Source of the DNA: Commensalibacter communis
GTDB lineage: Bacteria > Pseudomonadota > Alphaproteobacteria > Acetobacterales > Acetobacteraceae
Assembly: GCF_947179015.1 (NCBI RefSeq)
Contig: NZ_CAMXCM010000003.1
Span: 1 to 64,000, forward strand
Direction of reading: 5' to 3'
Length of the DNA stretch: 64,000 bases
Within the stretch, counting starts at the first letter, position 1. Every line of letters starts with the position of its first letter. A program made the position numbers and the translations under genes. The notes under the pieces are model-generated. The model worked only from the letters and a program-made list of their open reading frames with translations, made no database searches and was not told the DNA's origin. This document shows positions 36,292 to 45,425 of the stretch, piece by piece.

Positions 36292-36903
36292 TTACTCATC
36301 CTCTTCAATCATAAACTCAAAATCATTATTGATGATTTCTTGTAAGTAATTATCAAAGCTATTTGCAATGATAACATAACTATCGGGATCATGGAGATAT
36401 CGAATAATTTGCCCGACTTTGCCCGCTTTGGTTGGATTAAAATCAATATATAATTTGGAGGTCCCTCCATTATTCATGCAATGAGAAAAGCATAAATGCT
36501 TGTTAAAGGGCACACGGGTATTAATTCTGGGGTCAACTTCTACGAATTCTTCTAAAACATCTTCAGATTCTTCATCATTACCTAGATATATTTCACGAAT
36601 GCTGCGATCTTTTTTTTTGCGTTCTTGCAGCATATCTTTCACAGATAATAAATAATAGGGGTATTCATAGACATCAGATCCCAGCATATAAACACAGACG
36701 GTATCTCCATCACCATAATCACGATGATATGTGCCATCTACAATACTCAAAAAATCAATTAAACTATCAGGACATAAAGGATAGGCTGCTTTGAGTTTGT
36801 TTATATTGTCAATTGATGCACTGCGGACTTTATGAAAAGATTTTGTGTCTTCAGCGGTGAAATGTTCTTTCAATCCATTTATATAATCTGTTACCAATGA
36901 CAT
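36292..36903 (-). CDS. SMI1/KNR4 (SUKH) family protein
   Basis: 203 residues. The SUKH signature is present: an N-terminal helix pair, LKAAYPLCPDSLIDFLSIV near residue 35, and the late block KLYIDFNPTKAGKVGQII near 155, then NSFDNYLQEIINNDFEF near 185. Acidic at the C terminus. SUKH proteins are best known as immunity partners of polymorphic toxins, but many stand alone. No toxin gene is adjacent. A remnant of a second SUKH gene lies just upstream at 37049, so this locus has held more than one copy. Confidence 0.8.
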   Translation of the reverse strand: MSLVTDYINGLKEHFTAEDTKSFHKVRSASIDNINKLKAAYPLCPDSLIDFLSIVDGTYHRDYGDGDTVCVYMLGSDVYEYPYYLLSVKDMLQERKKKDRSIREIYLGNDEESEDVLEEFVEVDPRINTRVPFNKHLCFSHCMNNGGTSKLYIDFNPTKAGKVGQIIRYLHDPDSYVIIANSFDNYLQEIINNDFEFMIEEDE

Positions 36904-37048
36904 AATGTGCCTTTAAATATAATCAATTATTGGAATTTAATCTTAATAGAAATGAATTGATTATTCCATAAGCATTATTGTTAATTTCAATCTAAAATTA
37001 TATAATCACGCTATCAGGTTGGAAATATTCTATAGGTTTGTTTGTTAT

Positions 37049-37195
37049 TTACTCGTCATCATTCTTTTCAGTCATAAAACTAAAATCTTGATCGATCAGA
37101 AACTGCAAGTATCCATCAAAATTATTCGCACCTCTATAGTATTCAGCGGCAATTGACAAAGTATAGAAACTCATATTCATACGATAATAAAGCAT
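37049..37195 (-). pseudogene. C-terminal remnant of a second SUKH gene
   Basis: On the minus strand a 48-codon frame ends in YYRGANNFDGYLQFLIDQDF then SFMTEKNDDE and a stop. It parallels the end of the intact neighbour (NSFDNYLQEIINNDFEF then an acidic tail). The N-terminal 150 or so residues are gone, and the frame has a stop a little upstream. It is best read as a truncated paralogue. Just beyond it, on the plus strand, a short frame (37204-37290, ending HKDGCFNPDEIH) looks like another broken gene end. Confidence 0.6.
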
Positions 37196-37327
37196 CAGCA
37201 ATCATGCGTAAAAAACCTTATAATGATACGATGCGCGTTGCCCTTGCATTACATAAAGATGGCTGCTTTAATCCAGATGAAATCCATTAAGTTATAATTT
37301 TTAATAGATAAAAATATGGAGTATAAA

Positions 37328-37795
37328 ATGAAGAAAATTGCGATTGTCTTATCCCTGGCGTTGTTTCCCTTTACAGCGCATGCGCAAGTGCAAATTTCTG
37401 ATGAAGTTATTCAAAACGCAGCAAATGATTTAAAGCCTGCTTTTTGTGCGAATGATCTGAAACAAGCAACCCAAATTGTTGAGGGTTGTTATGCAAAAGT
37501 GGATGAAGATAGAGAGCATGAAAATATCAATCAATGCGTGGTAGAAGATATATTTCTGATGAGTATATTTGTAATAAAGGAAAAGCAATATCTTGATAAA
37601 GCTCAGACTGATCCATATGCTGATTTAGAGTTTATAAAAATGAAAAATTATGTTGGCAGAATAACAAAATATCCTAGTTTGATGACAAATATTACAGGGT
37701 TCTCAGGAATGAAACAAGTAGGTGAAATGGTAGGTGGAAAAGTCGCAAAAATTTTACTATATGAAAATTGTTTGAATCTTAATAAATTAAAATAA
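37328..37795 (+). CDS. Small secreted protein with conserved cysteines (paralogue 1)
   Basis: 155 residues. Signal peptide MKKIAIVLSLALFPFTAHAQ. The mature part has LKPAFCANDLKQATQIVEGCY, then NINQCVVEDIF and a final YENCLNLNKLK: four cysteines in a fixed pattern that may pair in the periplasm. Similar to the next gene (37975) over its whole length and more distantly to 39575. The family is not recognised. ATG at 37328, with GGAG six bases upstream; an ATG four codons earlier is less likely. Confidence 0.75.
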   Translation: MKKIAIVLSLALFPFTAHAQVQISDEVIQNAANDLKPAFCANDLKQATQIVEGCYAKVDEDREHENINQCVVEDIFLMSIFVIKEKQYLDKAQTDPYADLEFIKMKNYVGRITKYPSLMTNITGFSGMKQVGEMVGGKVAKILLYENCLNLNKLK

Positions 37796-37974
37796 TTTCT
37801 TATACAGACACATCCTTAGTTAAGTATATATTGTCATAGGAAAAACCATAACCACTTCATATGGATAACAGACGCCGTAATTGCATTATATCAAGAGAAA
37901 TATTTTCATATTGATAAAATTCACTAAAATTAATAATGTAATGAATAAATATATAGAATAGAAAAGAGAATAAA

Positions 37975-38439
37975 ATGAAAAAAATTGCTATGGCTTTGTC
38001 ACTGGTGTTGTTCCCATTAACAGCACAGGCTCAATCTGGTAGGGAGCAAGTTGTCCAAGCAGTAACAAATGATTTAAAACCTGCGTTTTGTGCGAATGAT
38101 CTAAAGCAAGCCATGCAGATCGTTGAAGGATGTTATGCTAAAGTAGATCAAGATAGCGAAAAATATAATATGAATCAATGTGTTCTGGAGGATATAATGG
38201 TTATTGGTGCTATTAAAAAGAAACAGAAACAATATTTAACGAATTATATGCCAGATCCTTATGCCCATTTAGATTTTATTCAACCTGTAAATGTTGGATT
38301 AAGAGTCGGAAAACATCCTAATTCTTTTACTGATGCAGGCAGTTCAGAAGAGATGAAAAAAACTTTTATAGAAGATGTGTCAACAATAATAGATAATATG
38401 AAACAAGAAAATTGCTTTGACCTTGATAAACTAAAATAA
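37975..38439 (+). CDS. Small secreted protein with conserved cysteines (paralogue 2)
   Basis: 154 residues, a tandem paralogue of the gene at 37328. Shared blocks are the MKKIA signal ending in AQAQ, the NDLKPAFCANDLKQAMQIVE block, EGCYAKVD, then NQCVLEDIM and a last ENCFDLDKLK. The middle part after residue 90 is more different. The cysteine pattern is kept. Unknown function; probably periplasmic. It has AGAG about 10 bases before the ATG. It is convergent with queA, whose stop lies 7 bases away. Confidence 0.75.
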   Translation: MKKIAMALSLVLFPLTAQAQSGREQVVQAVTNDLKPAFCANDLKQAMQIVEGCYAKVDQDSEKYNMNQCVLEDIMVIGAIKKKQKQYLTNYMPDPYAHLDFIQPVNVGLRVGKHPNSFTDAGSSEEMKKTFIEDVSTIIDNMKQENCFDLDKLK

Positions 38440-38445
38440 TCTTCC

Positions 38446-39495
38446 TTATACAGATCTACCCTCAATCAAACACGCATCGCCATAAGAATAAAAACGATAT
38501 CCACTTTGAATGGCGTGTTGATAAGCATGCCGCATTTTTTCTATTCCTCCAAATGCACAGACCAGCATAAATAATGTCGATCTAGGCAAGTGAAAATTAG
38601 TCATCAGCATATCAACGGCTTTGAAACGATAACCTGGACGAATAAAGATCGAGGTTTCTTTGTGAAATGGGTGCATAATCCCATGCTCATCCACTGCGCT
38701 TTCCAGTAAACGCAACGAGGTTGTTCCCACCGCAATAATACGACGCTTTTCAGCTTTGGCTTGATTTAACTGTTCAGCTACTTCAGGAGTAATAATTCCA
38801 TATTCTGCATGCATGTGATGGTCACTAATATTATCACTACGCACAGGTAAAAAAGTTCCAGCCCCTACATGCAACGTCAACGTCAATCGTTCAACACCAA
38901 TAGTATCAAGTTGTGTTAAAAGATCGTCTGTAAAATGCAATCCTGCGGTGGGGGCTGCTACCGCACCAGGGTGATGAGAAAATATAGTGTGATAATCCTG
39001 CTCATCTTGTTCAGTTGGTCCTGTAGGACGTTCAATATAAGGGGGTAGGGCAAGTTGACCAATAGCGCGCAACCACTCGTCAAACGCATCCCCTTCAACA
39101 CTGAAACGAATAAAACCACTGCCACCAATTTCTAATTCTTCAACCGTTGCATAGATTTTGCCATCAGGAAAATCTAATTTATCGCCGACTTTTAATCTTT
39201 TGCTGTTTTTAATTAAAACATGCCAGCGTCCGTCCCCCATTGGACGATCCAACGTGATTCCTATATGTGCTGCCCCTCGCATGGCGGATAGTTTTGCATG
39301 AATAACTTTGGTATCATTGGCAATAAGGATATCGCCTTTGCGGAAAAAAGAAGGTAGGTCACGGATGATTTTATCTTCTGGACCATGCTGAGCAGGGATA
39401 TAGAGTAATTTTGCCAAATCTTTGGGACGCATAGGGTGATGCGCAATACAATTTTCTGGTAAGTCAAAATCAAAATCAACAGTTTGGTCAGTCAT
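38446..39495 (-). CDS. queA: S-adenosylmethionine:tRNA ribosyltransferase-isomerase
   Basis: 349 residues. Moves the ribosyl part of S-adenosylmethionine onto preQ1 in tRNA to give epoxyqueuosine, the substrate of QueG. Family blocks are FDLPENCIAHHPMRPKD, GDILIANDTKVIHAKL, VAAPTAGLHFTDDLL near residue 180, LHVGAGTFLPVRSD near 215 and MLMTNFHLPRSTL near 295. Length is normal. It follows the 39575 gene on the same strand by about 80 bases, which is probably coincidental. Confidence 0.96.
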   Translation of the reverse strand: MTDQTVDFDFDLPENCIAHHPMRPKDLAKLLYIPAQHGPEDKIIRDLPSFFRKGDILIANDTKVIHAKLSAMRGAAHIGITLDRPMGDGRWHVLIKNSKRLKVGDKLDFPDGKIYATVEELEIGGSGFIRFSVEGDAFDEWLRAIGQLALPPYIERPTGPTEQDEQDYHTIFSHHPGAVAAPTAGLHFTDDLLTQLDTIGVERLTLTLHVGAGTFLPVRSDNISDHHMHAEYGIITPEVAEQLNQAKAEKRRIIAVGTTSLRLLESAVDEHGIMHPFHKETSIFIRPGYRFKAVDMLMTNFHLPRSTLFMLVCAFGGIEKMRHAYQHAIQSGYRFYSYGDACLIEGRSV

Positions 39496-39574
39496 TTTAA
39501 ATCATCCATTATCGTCTGGCAGCGAGTAATTATGGTTATAGATAACGGATGATTGAAATTAATCAAGAGCGATC

Positions 39575-40051
39575 TTATTTTTTACAGTGTTGTGCAAGAC
39601 TTTGTAATGGATGATTATCATCAATATAAGGTGCCAAACCATCGCCAATATAATAAAATAATCCAACTCCTTTATCGGTTGCGTGCTGTGCAGGTTGCCC
39701 ACCAAAGAAATAAGGAGAGTCAGCCACTTTTTTAATTCGTTCTTCAAAAGCACGTTCATTGATAAAAGATTTATCAAGATCAGGAGGGAGTTGTCGACCA
39801 TCAATCGCCATGACAAGGATTAAATCCCCAGCAACGCAGATTTCAATGTCAGAACTATTAATATTGGTTTTTTTATAACATTTTTGCACATCAATAATCA
39901 GACCGCTTAAACCTTTTTTGCAAACAATGGGTGCATATCGATCGATAACTCTTTGTGCTGTTTGTGCAGACATTTGTTTCGAAGATATTTGTGCTTTGGC
40001 TGATATTGGTAATAATAGAACGGTCAATGCTAAAAGAAATTGCTTCATCAT
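39575..40051 (-). CDS. Small secreted protein with conserved cysteines (paralogue 3)
   Basis: 158 residues. Signal peptide (MKQFLLALTVLLLPISAKAQ) and a mature part with YAPIVCKKGLSGLIIDVQKCY, then DIEICVAGDLILV and a final SLAQHCKK. The four-cysteine pattern and the I-C-x-x-D-L layout match the tandem pair at 37328 and 37975, so it is a diverged third member, on the other strand. Function unknown. Two ATG codons at the start (40051 and 40048) are both possible. Confidence 0.7.
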   Translation of the reverse strand: MMKQFLLALTVLLLPISAKAQISSKQMSAQTAQRVIDRYAPIVCKKGLSGLIIDVQKCYKKTNINSSDIEICVAGDLILVMAIDGRQLPPDLDKSFINERAFEERIKKVADSPYFFGGQPAQHATDKGVGLFYYIGDGLAPYIDDNHPLQSLAQHCKK

Positions 40052-40184
40052 GGCTTCTCAATCAAAAATTATAAGATATTTGAGATTATAGTACCATGCT
40101 CTTATGCACGAGATTTATCTTTATTTTATAATGATAAGTGAATATTTAAGTAATATCTTTAAATTTACTCATTGAGATTACATT

Positions 40185-40721
40185 ATGCCAATTCCAACAT
40201 ATTTAGAAAAATTTGCAATTGAATATAAACATAAAGATGAAGTTACAACGATGACTTTATGTTCCAGCAAAGGGAACAAACAGTTAGAAGTTTGGTTTTA
40301 TGGGAACACAGATAAAATACCAGGTGAAAAACAGCTCTACATAACGGATACCAAGGATGCACCGGAAAAAATAGTTGTTAAAGATCCTGCAACCGACGAA
40401 GAAATATTGGTATTTGACGGTGCATTTCACGGATATGACAGCATGTTTTGTGATGAGTTTGATCGAGATCGTTTGGTAAACAGACCCTTGAAACGATATG
40501 ATTTGTCAGCCTCTGAACTCATATTAGAAATATATTATAATATTCCTTATGAAGAAGAAAAAGAGGAATATGACTTTGATGAAAAGGGTGATGTTATTTT
40601 AATTAACGAACAAACCATGTCATGGGAGGATGTTAAACGAAATGGGTTCGATGCCATTACGCTATCTTATATAAATGATAAAGGCGAGAGAATTTGTTTT
40701 TTTGATAAAGAGCTGGCTTGA
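40185..40721 (+). CDS. Unknown acidic cytosolic protein
   Basis: 178 residues and no signal peptide. Strongly acidic in the C-terminal half (YEEEKEEYDFDEKGD). The N-terminal half has beta-type segments (VTTMTLCSSKGNKQLEVWFY). The family is not recognised. The size, acidity and neighbourhood of SUKH and repeat proteins would suit an immunity protein, but that is only a guess. ATG at 40185 with GAG upstream. Confidence 0.65.
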   Translation: MPIPTYLEKFAIEYKHKDEVTTMTLCSSKGNKQLEVWFYGNTDKIPGEKQLYITDTKDAPEKIVVKDPATDEEILVFDGAFHGYDSMFCDEFDRDRLVNRPLKRYDLSASELILEIYYNIPYEEEKEEYDFDEKGDVILINEQTMSWEDVKRNGFDAITLSYINDKGERICFFDKELA

Positions 40722-40921
40722 TATTATATCGTATGTGATGATTGTTATTGTGATTAACTCATCTTTTATCCTCCTGGGTTTGGACAGGGGTAATTATTTA
40801 CATTTGTTGCAACTGATTTTATCGTTATACAAATAATTGTGTTATAAATGCTTTTTATTTCAATAATTATCTATTAAAAATGAATTTTATTTATAAGTTT
40901 TTGTAAAAGATAGGTAATTTA

Positions 40922-42055
40922 ATGAAATTTAAATATGTATTGCTTGTAACGGTTGGGTTGCTTGGTGGTGTAAATGATGGGTTTGCACAAGATAGCACAG
41001 ATATAACAACAATCGAACACAAAGCAGCCACGGGTGATGCCCAGGCTCAATATAATTTTGGTATGATTTATTATAATGGGGATAAAGTTCCTCAAGATTA
41101 TCCAAAAGCTGCAGAATGGTTTCAGAAATCTGCGGGTCAAGGTAATGTTGCCGCTCAATATCATTTAGGGTTGTTGTATGAACAAGGGAAGGGTGTTTCC
41201 AAAGATCAGGTTAAAGCAAAAGAATTGATTGAAAAAGCAGCGGCTCAAGGGAATGTAGATGCGCAGCTAAATCTTGGGTTATCTTATTCTAAGGGTAAGA
41301 ACAAAGATTATACGAAAGCAAAAGACTGGTTTGAAAAAGCTGCATCACAAGGAAATATCACAGCGGAATATAACCTTGGGTTGCTGTATTATAATGGTAA
41401 CGCTGTTCCCAAAGATAAGACAAAAGGAAAGGCTCTTATCGAAAAAGCAGCCAATCAGAATAATGTAGATGCTCAAACAAAAATGGGCGATATATGCAAA
41501 GATGAAGGAATATTATTGATGAACAGTGGGCGCTATAAACCAGCAGATATAGCTAATCCACAGTTGAGAGATAAGGCAATGACGGAATTGGATGAGATTG
41601 AATCGAAAATAGAACCGCTAAGAAAAAAAGCTAAAGATTGGTATGAGAAAGCCGCAAATCAAAATGGGGCAGAAGCACAATATAAACTCGCAGACTGTTA
41701 TCGTCATGGGATTGGTGTAGAAAAAAATAAACAATTAGAAGAGCATTGGTTACAAGAATCAGCTTTTCACGGATATTTAGAGGCGGAAAAAGAATATGCT
41801 TCTGCGGTTCGAGATGGTGATTTTGGCTCTAAAAAAGCTGGTGTTGCTATATTCTTTTATGAAAAAGCTGCTAAAAAAGGTGATGGTGAATCACAATATG
41901 AGCTTGGGTATATGTATAAATATGGTCTGAAGCGACATTCCGATGGTGTGGATCTGCCACAAGATAAAGTAAAAGCCAAAGAATATTTTAAACAAGCATG
42001 TATCAATAAATATGAACTCGCTTGTAGTCAGTATAAACAAATGAATAATGAATAA
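40922..42055 (+). CDS. Secreted Sel1-repeat protein
   Basis: 377 residues with a signal peptide (KYVLLVTVGLLGGVNDG, FAQD) and about seven Sel1 repeats: GDAQAQYNFGMIYYNGDKVP, then GNVAAQYHLGLLYEQGKGVS and so on. The array is broken near residues 190-235 by an insert (MNSGRYKPADIANPQLRDKA) before the repeats resume. Both Sel1 genes in the window end in a similar KAKEYFKQAC block with two late cysteines. Probable periplasmic scaffold; partner unknown. Confidence 0.8.
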   Translation: MKFKYVLLVTVGLLGGVNDGFAQDSTDITTIEHKAATGDAQAQYNFGMIYYNGDKVPQDYPKAAEWFQKSAGQGNVAAQYHLGLLYEQGKGVSKDQVKAKELIEKAAAQGNVDAQLNLGLSYSKGKNKDYTKAKDWFEKAASQGNITAEYNLGLLYYNGNAVPKDKTKGKALIEKAANQNNVDAQTKMGDICKDEGILLMNSGRYKPADIANPQLRDKAMTELDEIESKIEPLRKKAKDWYEKAANQNGAEAQYKLADCYRHGIGVEKNKQLEEHWLQESAFHGYLEAEKEYASAVRDGDFGSKKAGVAIFFYEKAAKKGDGESQYELGYMYKYGLKRHSDGVDLPQDKVKAKEYFKQACINKYELACSQYKQMNNE

Positions 42056-42067
42056 TTCATTTTCAAA

Positions 42068-42106
42068 TTCTAGGTTTAGAATATATTTTTAATTCCAAAC
42101 CTAGAA
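42068..42106. terminator. Bidirectional hairpin
   Basis: A 15-bp stem with one mismatch (TTCTAGGTTTAGAAT / ATTCCAAACCTAGAA) and a 9-base loop, between the convergent Sel1 gene and wrbA. Confidence 0.7.
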
Positions 42107-42125
42107 AATAAGTTATATCAATTTA

Positions 42126-42728
42126 TTAAGAAGCTAATTTTTTGGTAATCTCAGCAACATGCTTGCCATAGAATTCAGCACCATCTAATTCATTTTTAGA
42201 TACAGCGCGGGATCCATCAGGTCCAGCAATTGTTGATGCACCATAAGGTGTTCCACCAGTAATTTCGTTGATTTCTGCTAAACCAGGGAAAGAGAACGGG
42301 AAACTAGCAACAGTCATACCATAATGCATTAAATTAGTAATTAATGACATTAAGGTCAATTCTTGACCAGCATGTTGTGTTCCTGTGCTGGTGAATACGC
42401 CACCTACTTTACCAATTAGTGCGCCTTTAGCCCATAGCCCGCCTGTTTGATCCAAGAAGCTTGCCATTTGAGAGGAGATACGACCGAAACGTGTGCCAGT
42501 ACCGACAATGATTCCATCATATTCAGCAAGCTCTTGTGGAGACGCAATCGGAGCAGCTTGATCTAATTTGAAATGATTGGCCTTTGCGGCTTCCTCTGGA
42601 ACTGTTTCTGGAACGCGTTTGACGACAGCTGTTGCGCCAGTAGCTTCGATCCCTTTGGCAATAGCATATGCCATTGTTTCAATATGGCCATATGTGGAAT
42701 AGTATAGAACTAAGATACGTGCAGACAT
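42126..42728 (-). CDS. wrbA: NAD(P)H:quinone oxidoreductase, WrbA type
   Basis: 200 residues. A flavodoxin-fold FMN protein that reduces quinones by two electrons. The FMN phosphate loop is [12 protein letters not shown] at residues about 9-20; [13 protein letters not shown] near 77 and [21 protein letters not shown] (in two parts) near 113 are WrbA hallmarks. The length is normal. It is monocistronic, with AAAGGAT upstream of ATG at 42728. Confidence 0.94.
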   Translation of the reverse strand: MSARILVLYYSTYGHIETMAYAIAKGIEATGATAVVKRVPETVPEEAAKANHFKLDQAAPIASPQELAEYDGIIVGTGTRFGRISSQMASFLDQTGGLWAKGALIGKVGGVFTSTGTQHAGQELTLMSLITNLMHYGMTVASFPFSFPGLAEINEITGGTPYGASTIAGPDGSRAVSKNELDGAEFYGKHVAEITKKLAS

Positions 42729-42913
42729 TATATTGATCCTTTATATTATGTGTTGTCTTAATAATTAATCTTAATGAATATTCTCAAAAAGATAATAGGT
42801 CATTTAATTAAAACATCTTAAACTAAGAGTAGGAGGTCTTAAAAGGAAATATAATGAATGCAGATTTATATTGTGATATCAATATAAAAAAAGGTGACTT
42901 ATAAAGTACTTCA

Positions 42914-43462
42914 CTAATCGTGTTTTTTACGAAAAGCATCTAGGCTGATAACTGGGGTTTCTTCTGTATCACCAGCGTCTGGTGTGGGCAATGTTTCGAC
43001 ATTGGCTTTTGTTTGTTCATTGGTCAAAGCGTTCGGTATTGCAGAAACAGGTGAAGGTAAAGGGGAGAACGTAAATAATAATTTTGCTTCTGGGTCAGAA
43101 AAAGCAGTAATTGCACCCAATGGGATGATGAGTGTCGAAGATACCCCGCCAAAAGATAAACCCACTGATATAATGTTTTTATGTTCATCAATCATTAAAT
43201 CCCAAAATTGATGTTGTAAAACAATTGTAATTTCTTCGGGGTATTGTGCTTTTAATCGTGCAGGAATGGAAACACCGGAATAAGTGGTAAGAAAAGTTAC
43301 GTAAAAGCTGTGATTACCAGGCATTCCATTTTTGGCAATATGTTTTAATGCATTGATTGTTACTTGGCGATAAGCTGATTCAATCCATTCGTGATAAGGT
43401 AACAAGTTTGTGGGTGGGTTTTCACCAAAGCCATTATTGTCATAACCATCAGAATGCGTCAT
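42914..43462 (-). CDS. sspB: SspB-type ClpXP adaptor
   Basis: 182 residues, alphaproteobacterial SspB (DUF1321 type). It delivers ssrA-tagged proteins to ClpXP. The substrate-binding domain spans about 15-130: LPYHEWIESAYRQVTINALK, GNHSFYVTFLTTYSGVSIP, and a VGLSFGGVSSTLIIPLGAIT core. The variable linker is followed by a short C-terminal ClpX-binding tail (PVISLDAFRKKHD). The tmRNA gene that makes the tag is directly upstream on the same strand, a fitting neighbour. Confidence 0.9.
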   Translation of the reverse strand: MTHSDGYDNNGFGENPPTNLLPYHEWIESAYRQVTINALKHIAKNGMPGNHSFYVTFLTTYSGVSIPARLKAQYPEEITIVLQHQFWDLMIDEHKNIISVGLSFGGVSSTLIIPLGAITAFSDPEAKLLFTFSPLPSPVSAIPNALTNEQTKANVETLPTPDAGDTEETPVISLDAFRKKHD

Positions 43463-43504
43463 ATGTTATAGTCTCTTTAGAATTTTAAATATTTAATACA
43501 TGTA

Positions 43505-43795
43505 TTTATAATGAGGGGCTTCTGTTGCCCGGCGCACCCTCAGCCGCGCTTGTTACATTGGCTTATTAGGCCGCAACAGCGTGTGCCTCGAAATTATCGT
43601 TGGCATTTGTAAAATATAGCCCGATAACGGCGGAACCATGCCGAGTAAAAAATATATCTTTACTACGCGTGTCGAGCCTGTTTCATCCCCATAATTTGGT
43701 GGAGATGCCGGGTACTGCCCCCGGGTCCACTACGCTTATTCCATATACCGTTTATTACCATAGTTAACGAATTAACATGCCGATCATAACTTAAA
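43505..43795 (-). ncRNA. ssrA: Circularly permuted (two-piece) tmRNA
   Basis: Read on the minus strand, the acceptor piece comes first: a T arm (CCGGG, loop, CCCGG) at about 43705-43725, then CATCTCC and the CCA end at 43697. After a six-base linker the coding piece starts at 43690 with GGGGATG, which pairs with CATCTCC to form a 7-bp acceptor stem with one G-U pair, followed by GGCTCGACA. The tag frame at 43569-43604 reads ANDNFEAHAVAA and ends in TAATAA at 43563-43568. Rescues stalled ribosomes and marks the peptide for ClpXP. The two outer ends are approximate. Confidence 0.88.
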
Positions 43796-43940
43796 TTTCA
43801 GAATAAAAAAAGGGGGATAATAAAATAAATAAAACTATAGATTATAAGTAACGATTTTCTTTTTTTTTAAAAGAGGAATTGTATAAAGTTGAACTATATT
43901 TATAATGACCGTAATTTAGTTTTAGTGAAGGGATAGTTTT

Positions 43941-45323
43941 ATGAGTAAAGCTGCGGTTATTGGTATTGTTATTGTTGGTCTTGGCGTTGTTGGTGGGGGT
44001 GGTTATTATTATGCCTCTAACAAAGCAAACGATGAATTACATAAAACAATCTCATTAATTGAAAAATCAATACCTGGATCTTCATTAAAATATGAAAGCT
44101 CCAGTGTCAGTCCATTTTCACAATCTGCTACTTTGCATAAAGTTGTTTTCAAGGATGACAAAGGGCACGAATATACCGCCGACACATTGGTAGCTAGTGG
44201 TGTTTCTCAAGATAAGCTGGGTGAGGTTTCTTTGGATAAATTTCATACAGTGATTGATGGTGGTACTATTGATGTTAATCATATTGACATCAAGAACGCA
44301 GTTGCTTCCAAAGATGCTGTAGTTATAGAAGATGGTAAAATTAAGAAATTTTATCCTTCAAAGGTCAGTTTTGATTTGTTAAACCTTCAAGACATCAAAG
44401 CCGTTGGGCCTAATGCACATGAAACCATTACCGTTGCACAATATGAATTGAAAAATTATGGTTTGGATCGTAAATCTGATCAGACAATGAAACAGTTCGA
44501 GATAAAATCAAGCTATAGCAAAGATAATTCAGAAGGTCTGAAAATCAACCAAATGCAGATTGATGGTTTGGATTTTGCCAAAATCGTTGCAACTGTCGAA
44601 CAAGGGAAAACACCTCAAGTATTACCAGGCCAACCTCAAAAGGGTACCTTGGATGGTCTAGAATATAACGCTAAAGGTCAGATTTGGTCTCTTGCGAAAA
44701 TTGACACTGAAAATTCTATCGCTGAAAACGGCGATCAAAAAAGCACAGCAACTTTTTCTGGTTTAAAAATCGACACAGCGCATAATCCTCAATTATTTGC
44801 ACTTAAAGAAATGGGGTATAACCAACTGGATGCATTTGGTAAAATCTCTGCAAGCTATAATAAGGCAAAACAACAATGGTCTTTTGTCCCTGTTGAAATG
44901 ACTATTAAAGATATGGGTAATTTAAATGCAGATTTGCAATTTAATGGTCCAGCAGCACTTTCAAATGCTAATCCACAATCCGTCATGACAGATTACAAAT
45001 TAATTTCATTAAAAGTCATTTTACAAAATCAAGGTTTACTTGAAAAAGCCATTGATCAAGAGGCAAAAAAACAATCTTTACCAGCTGATAAAGTCAAAGA
45101 AAATATGATTAATGAGCTGAAACAAGATGAAGCTAACGCAACGATGCCCGTTCAAAAACAGGCAGATGAAGCGGTTATTGACTTGATTAACAATCCTAAG
45201 AAATCAATGGTCATTGCAATGAATCCTAAAGCACCATTGAATGCTATGGAGCTTGTTGGAAATTCTCCGTTCTCAATGATCGAAAAATTGAATCTAAGTG
45301 TTAAAACAGAAGCAGGGAAATAA
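43941..45323 (+). CDS. Membrane-anchored DUF945/AsmA-like protein (paralogue 1)
   Basis: 460 residues. One N-terminal membrane helix (AAVIGIVIVGLGVVGGGG, YYYAS) and a long beta-rich periplasmic part, as in DUF945 (YdgA-like) proteins. SSVSPFSQSATLHKVVFKD near residue 58 is typical. A module near residues 140-215 (SFDLLNLQDIKAVG, VAQYELKNYGLDRKSDQ) occurs once here and three times in the next gene. AAGGGAT precedes the ATG. Role unknown; related families act in envelope assembly. It is followed by two terminators. Confidence 0.7.
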   Translation: MSKAAVIGIVIVGLGVVGGGGYYYASNKANDELHKTISLIEKSIPGSSLKYESSSVSPFSQSATLHKVVFKDDKGHEYTADTLVASGVSQDKLGEVSLDKFHTVIDGGTIDVNHIDIKNAVASKDAVVIEDGKIKKFYPSKVSFDLLNLQDIKAVGPNAHETITVAQYELKNYGLDRKSDQTMKQFEIKSSYSKDNSEGLKINQMQIDGLDFAKIVATVEQGKTPQVLPGQPQKGTLDGLEYNAKGQIWSLAKIDTENSIAENGDQKSTATFSGLKIDTAHNPQLFALKEMGYNQLDAFGKISASYNKAKQQWSFVPVEMTIKDMGNLNADLQFNGPAALSNANPQSVMTDYKLISLKVILQNQGLLEKAIDQEAKKQSLPADKVKENMINELKQDEANATMPVQKQADEAVIDLINNPKKSMVIAMNPKAPLNAMELVGNSPFSMIEKLNLSVKTEAGK

Positions 45324-45352
45324 TTTATTCTATAAGTTAGAATAAATTTTTT
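45324..45352 (+). terminator. First terminator after the DUF945-like gene
   Basis: TTTATTCTA pairs with TAGAATAAA over a 5-base loop, followed by six T, directly after the stop codon. Confidence 0.7.
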
Positions 45353-45359
45353 GCGTGTT

Positions 45360-45397
45360 AAAAGCTGTAGAAGTTTAAAACTCTACAGCTTTTTTTG
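45360..45397 (+). terminator. Second, strong terminator
   Basis: AAAAGCTGTAGA pairs perfectly with TCTACAGCTTTT over a 10-base loop, and the T run continues to 45397. Placed eight bases after the first hairpin, it isolates the next paralogue. Confidence 0.85.
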
Positions 45398-45425
45398 AAT
45401 ATAGCGAATAATATTGGTGGTGGAT

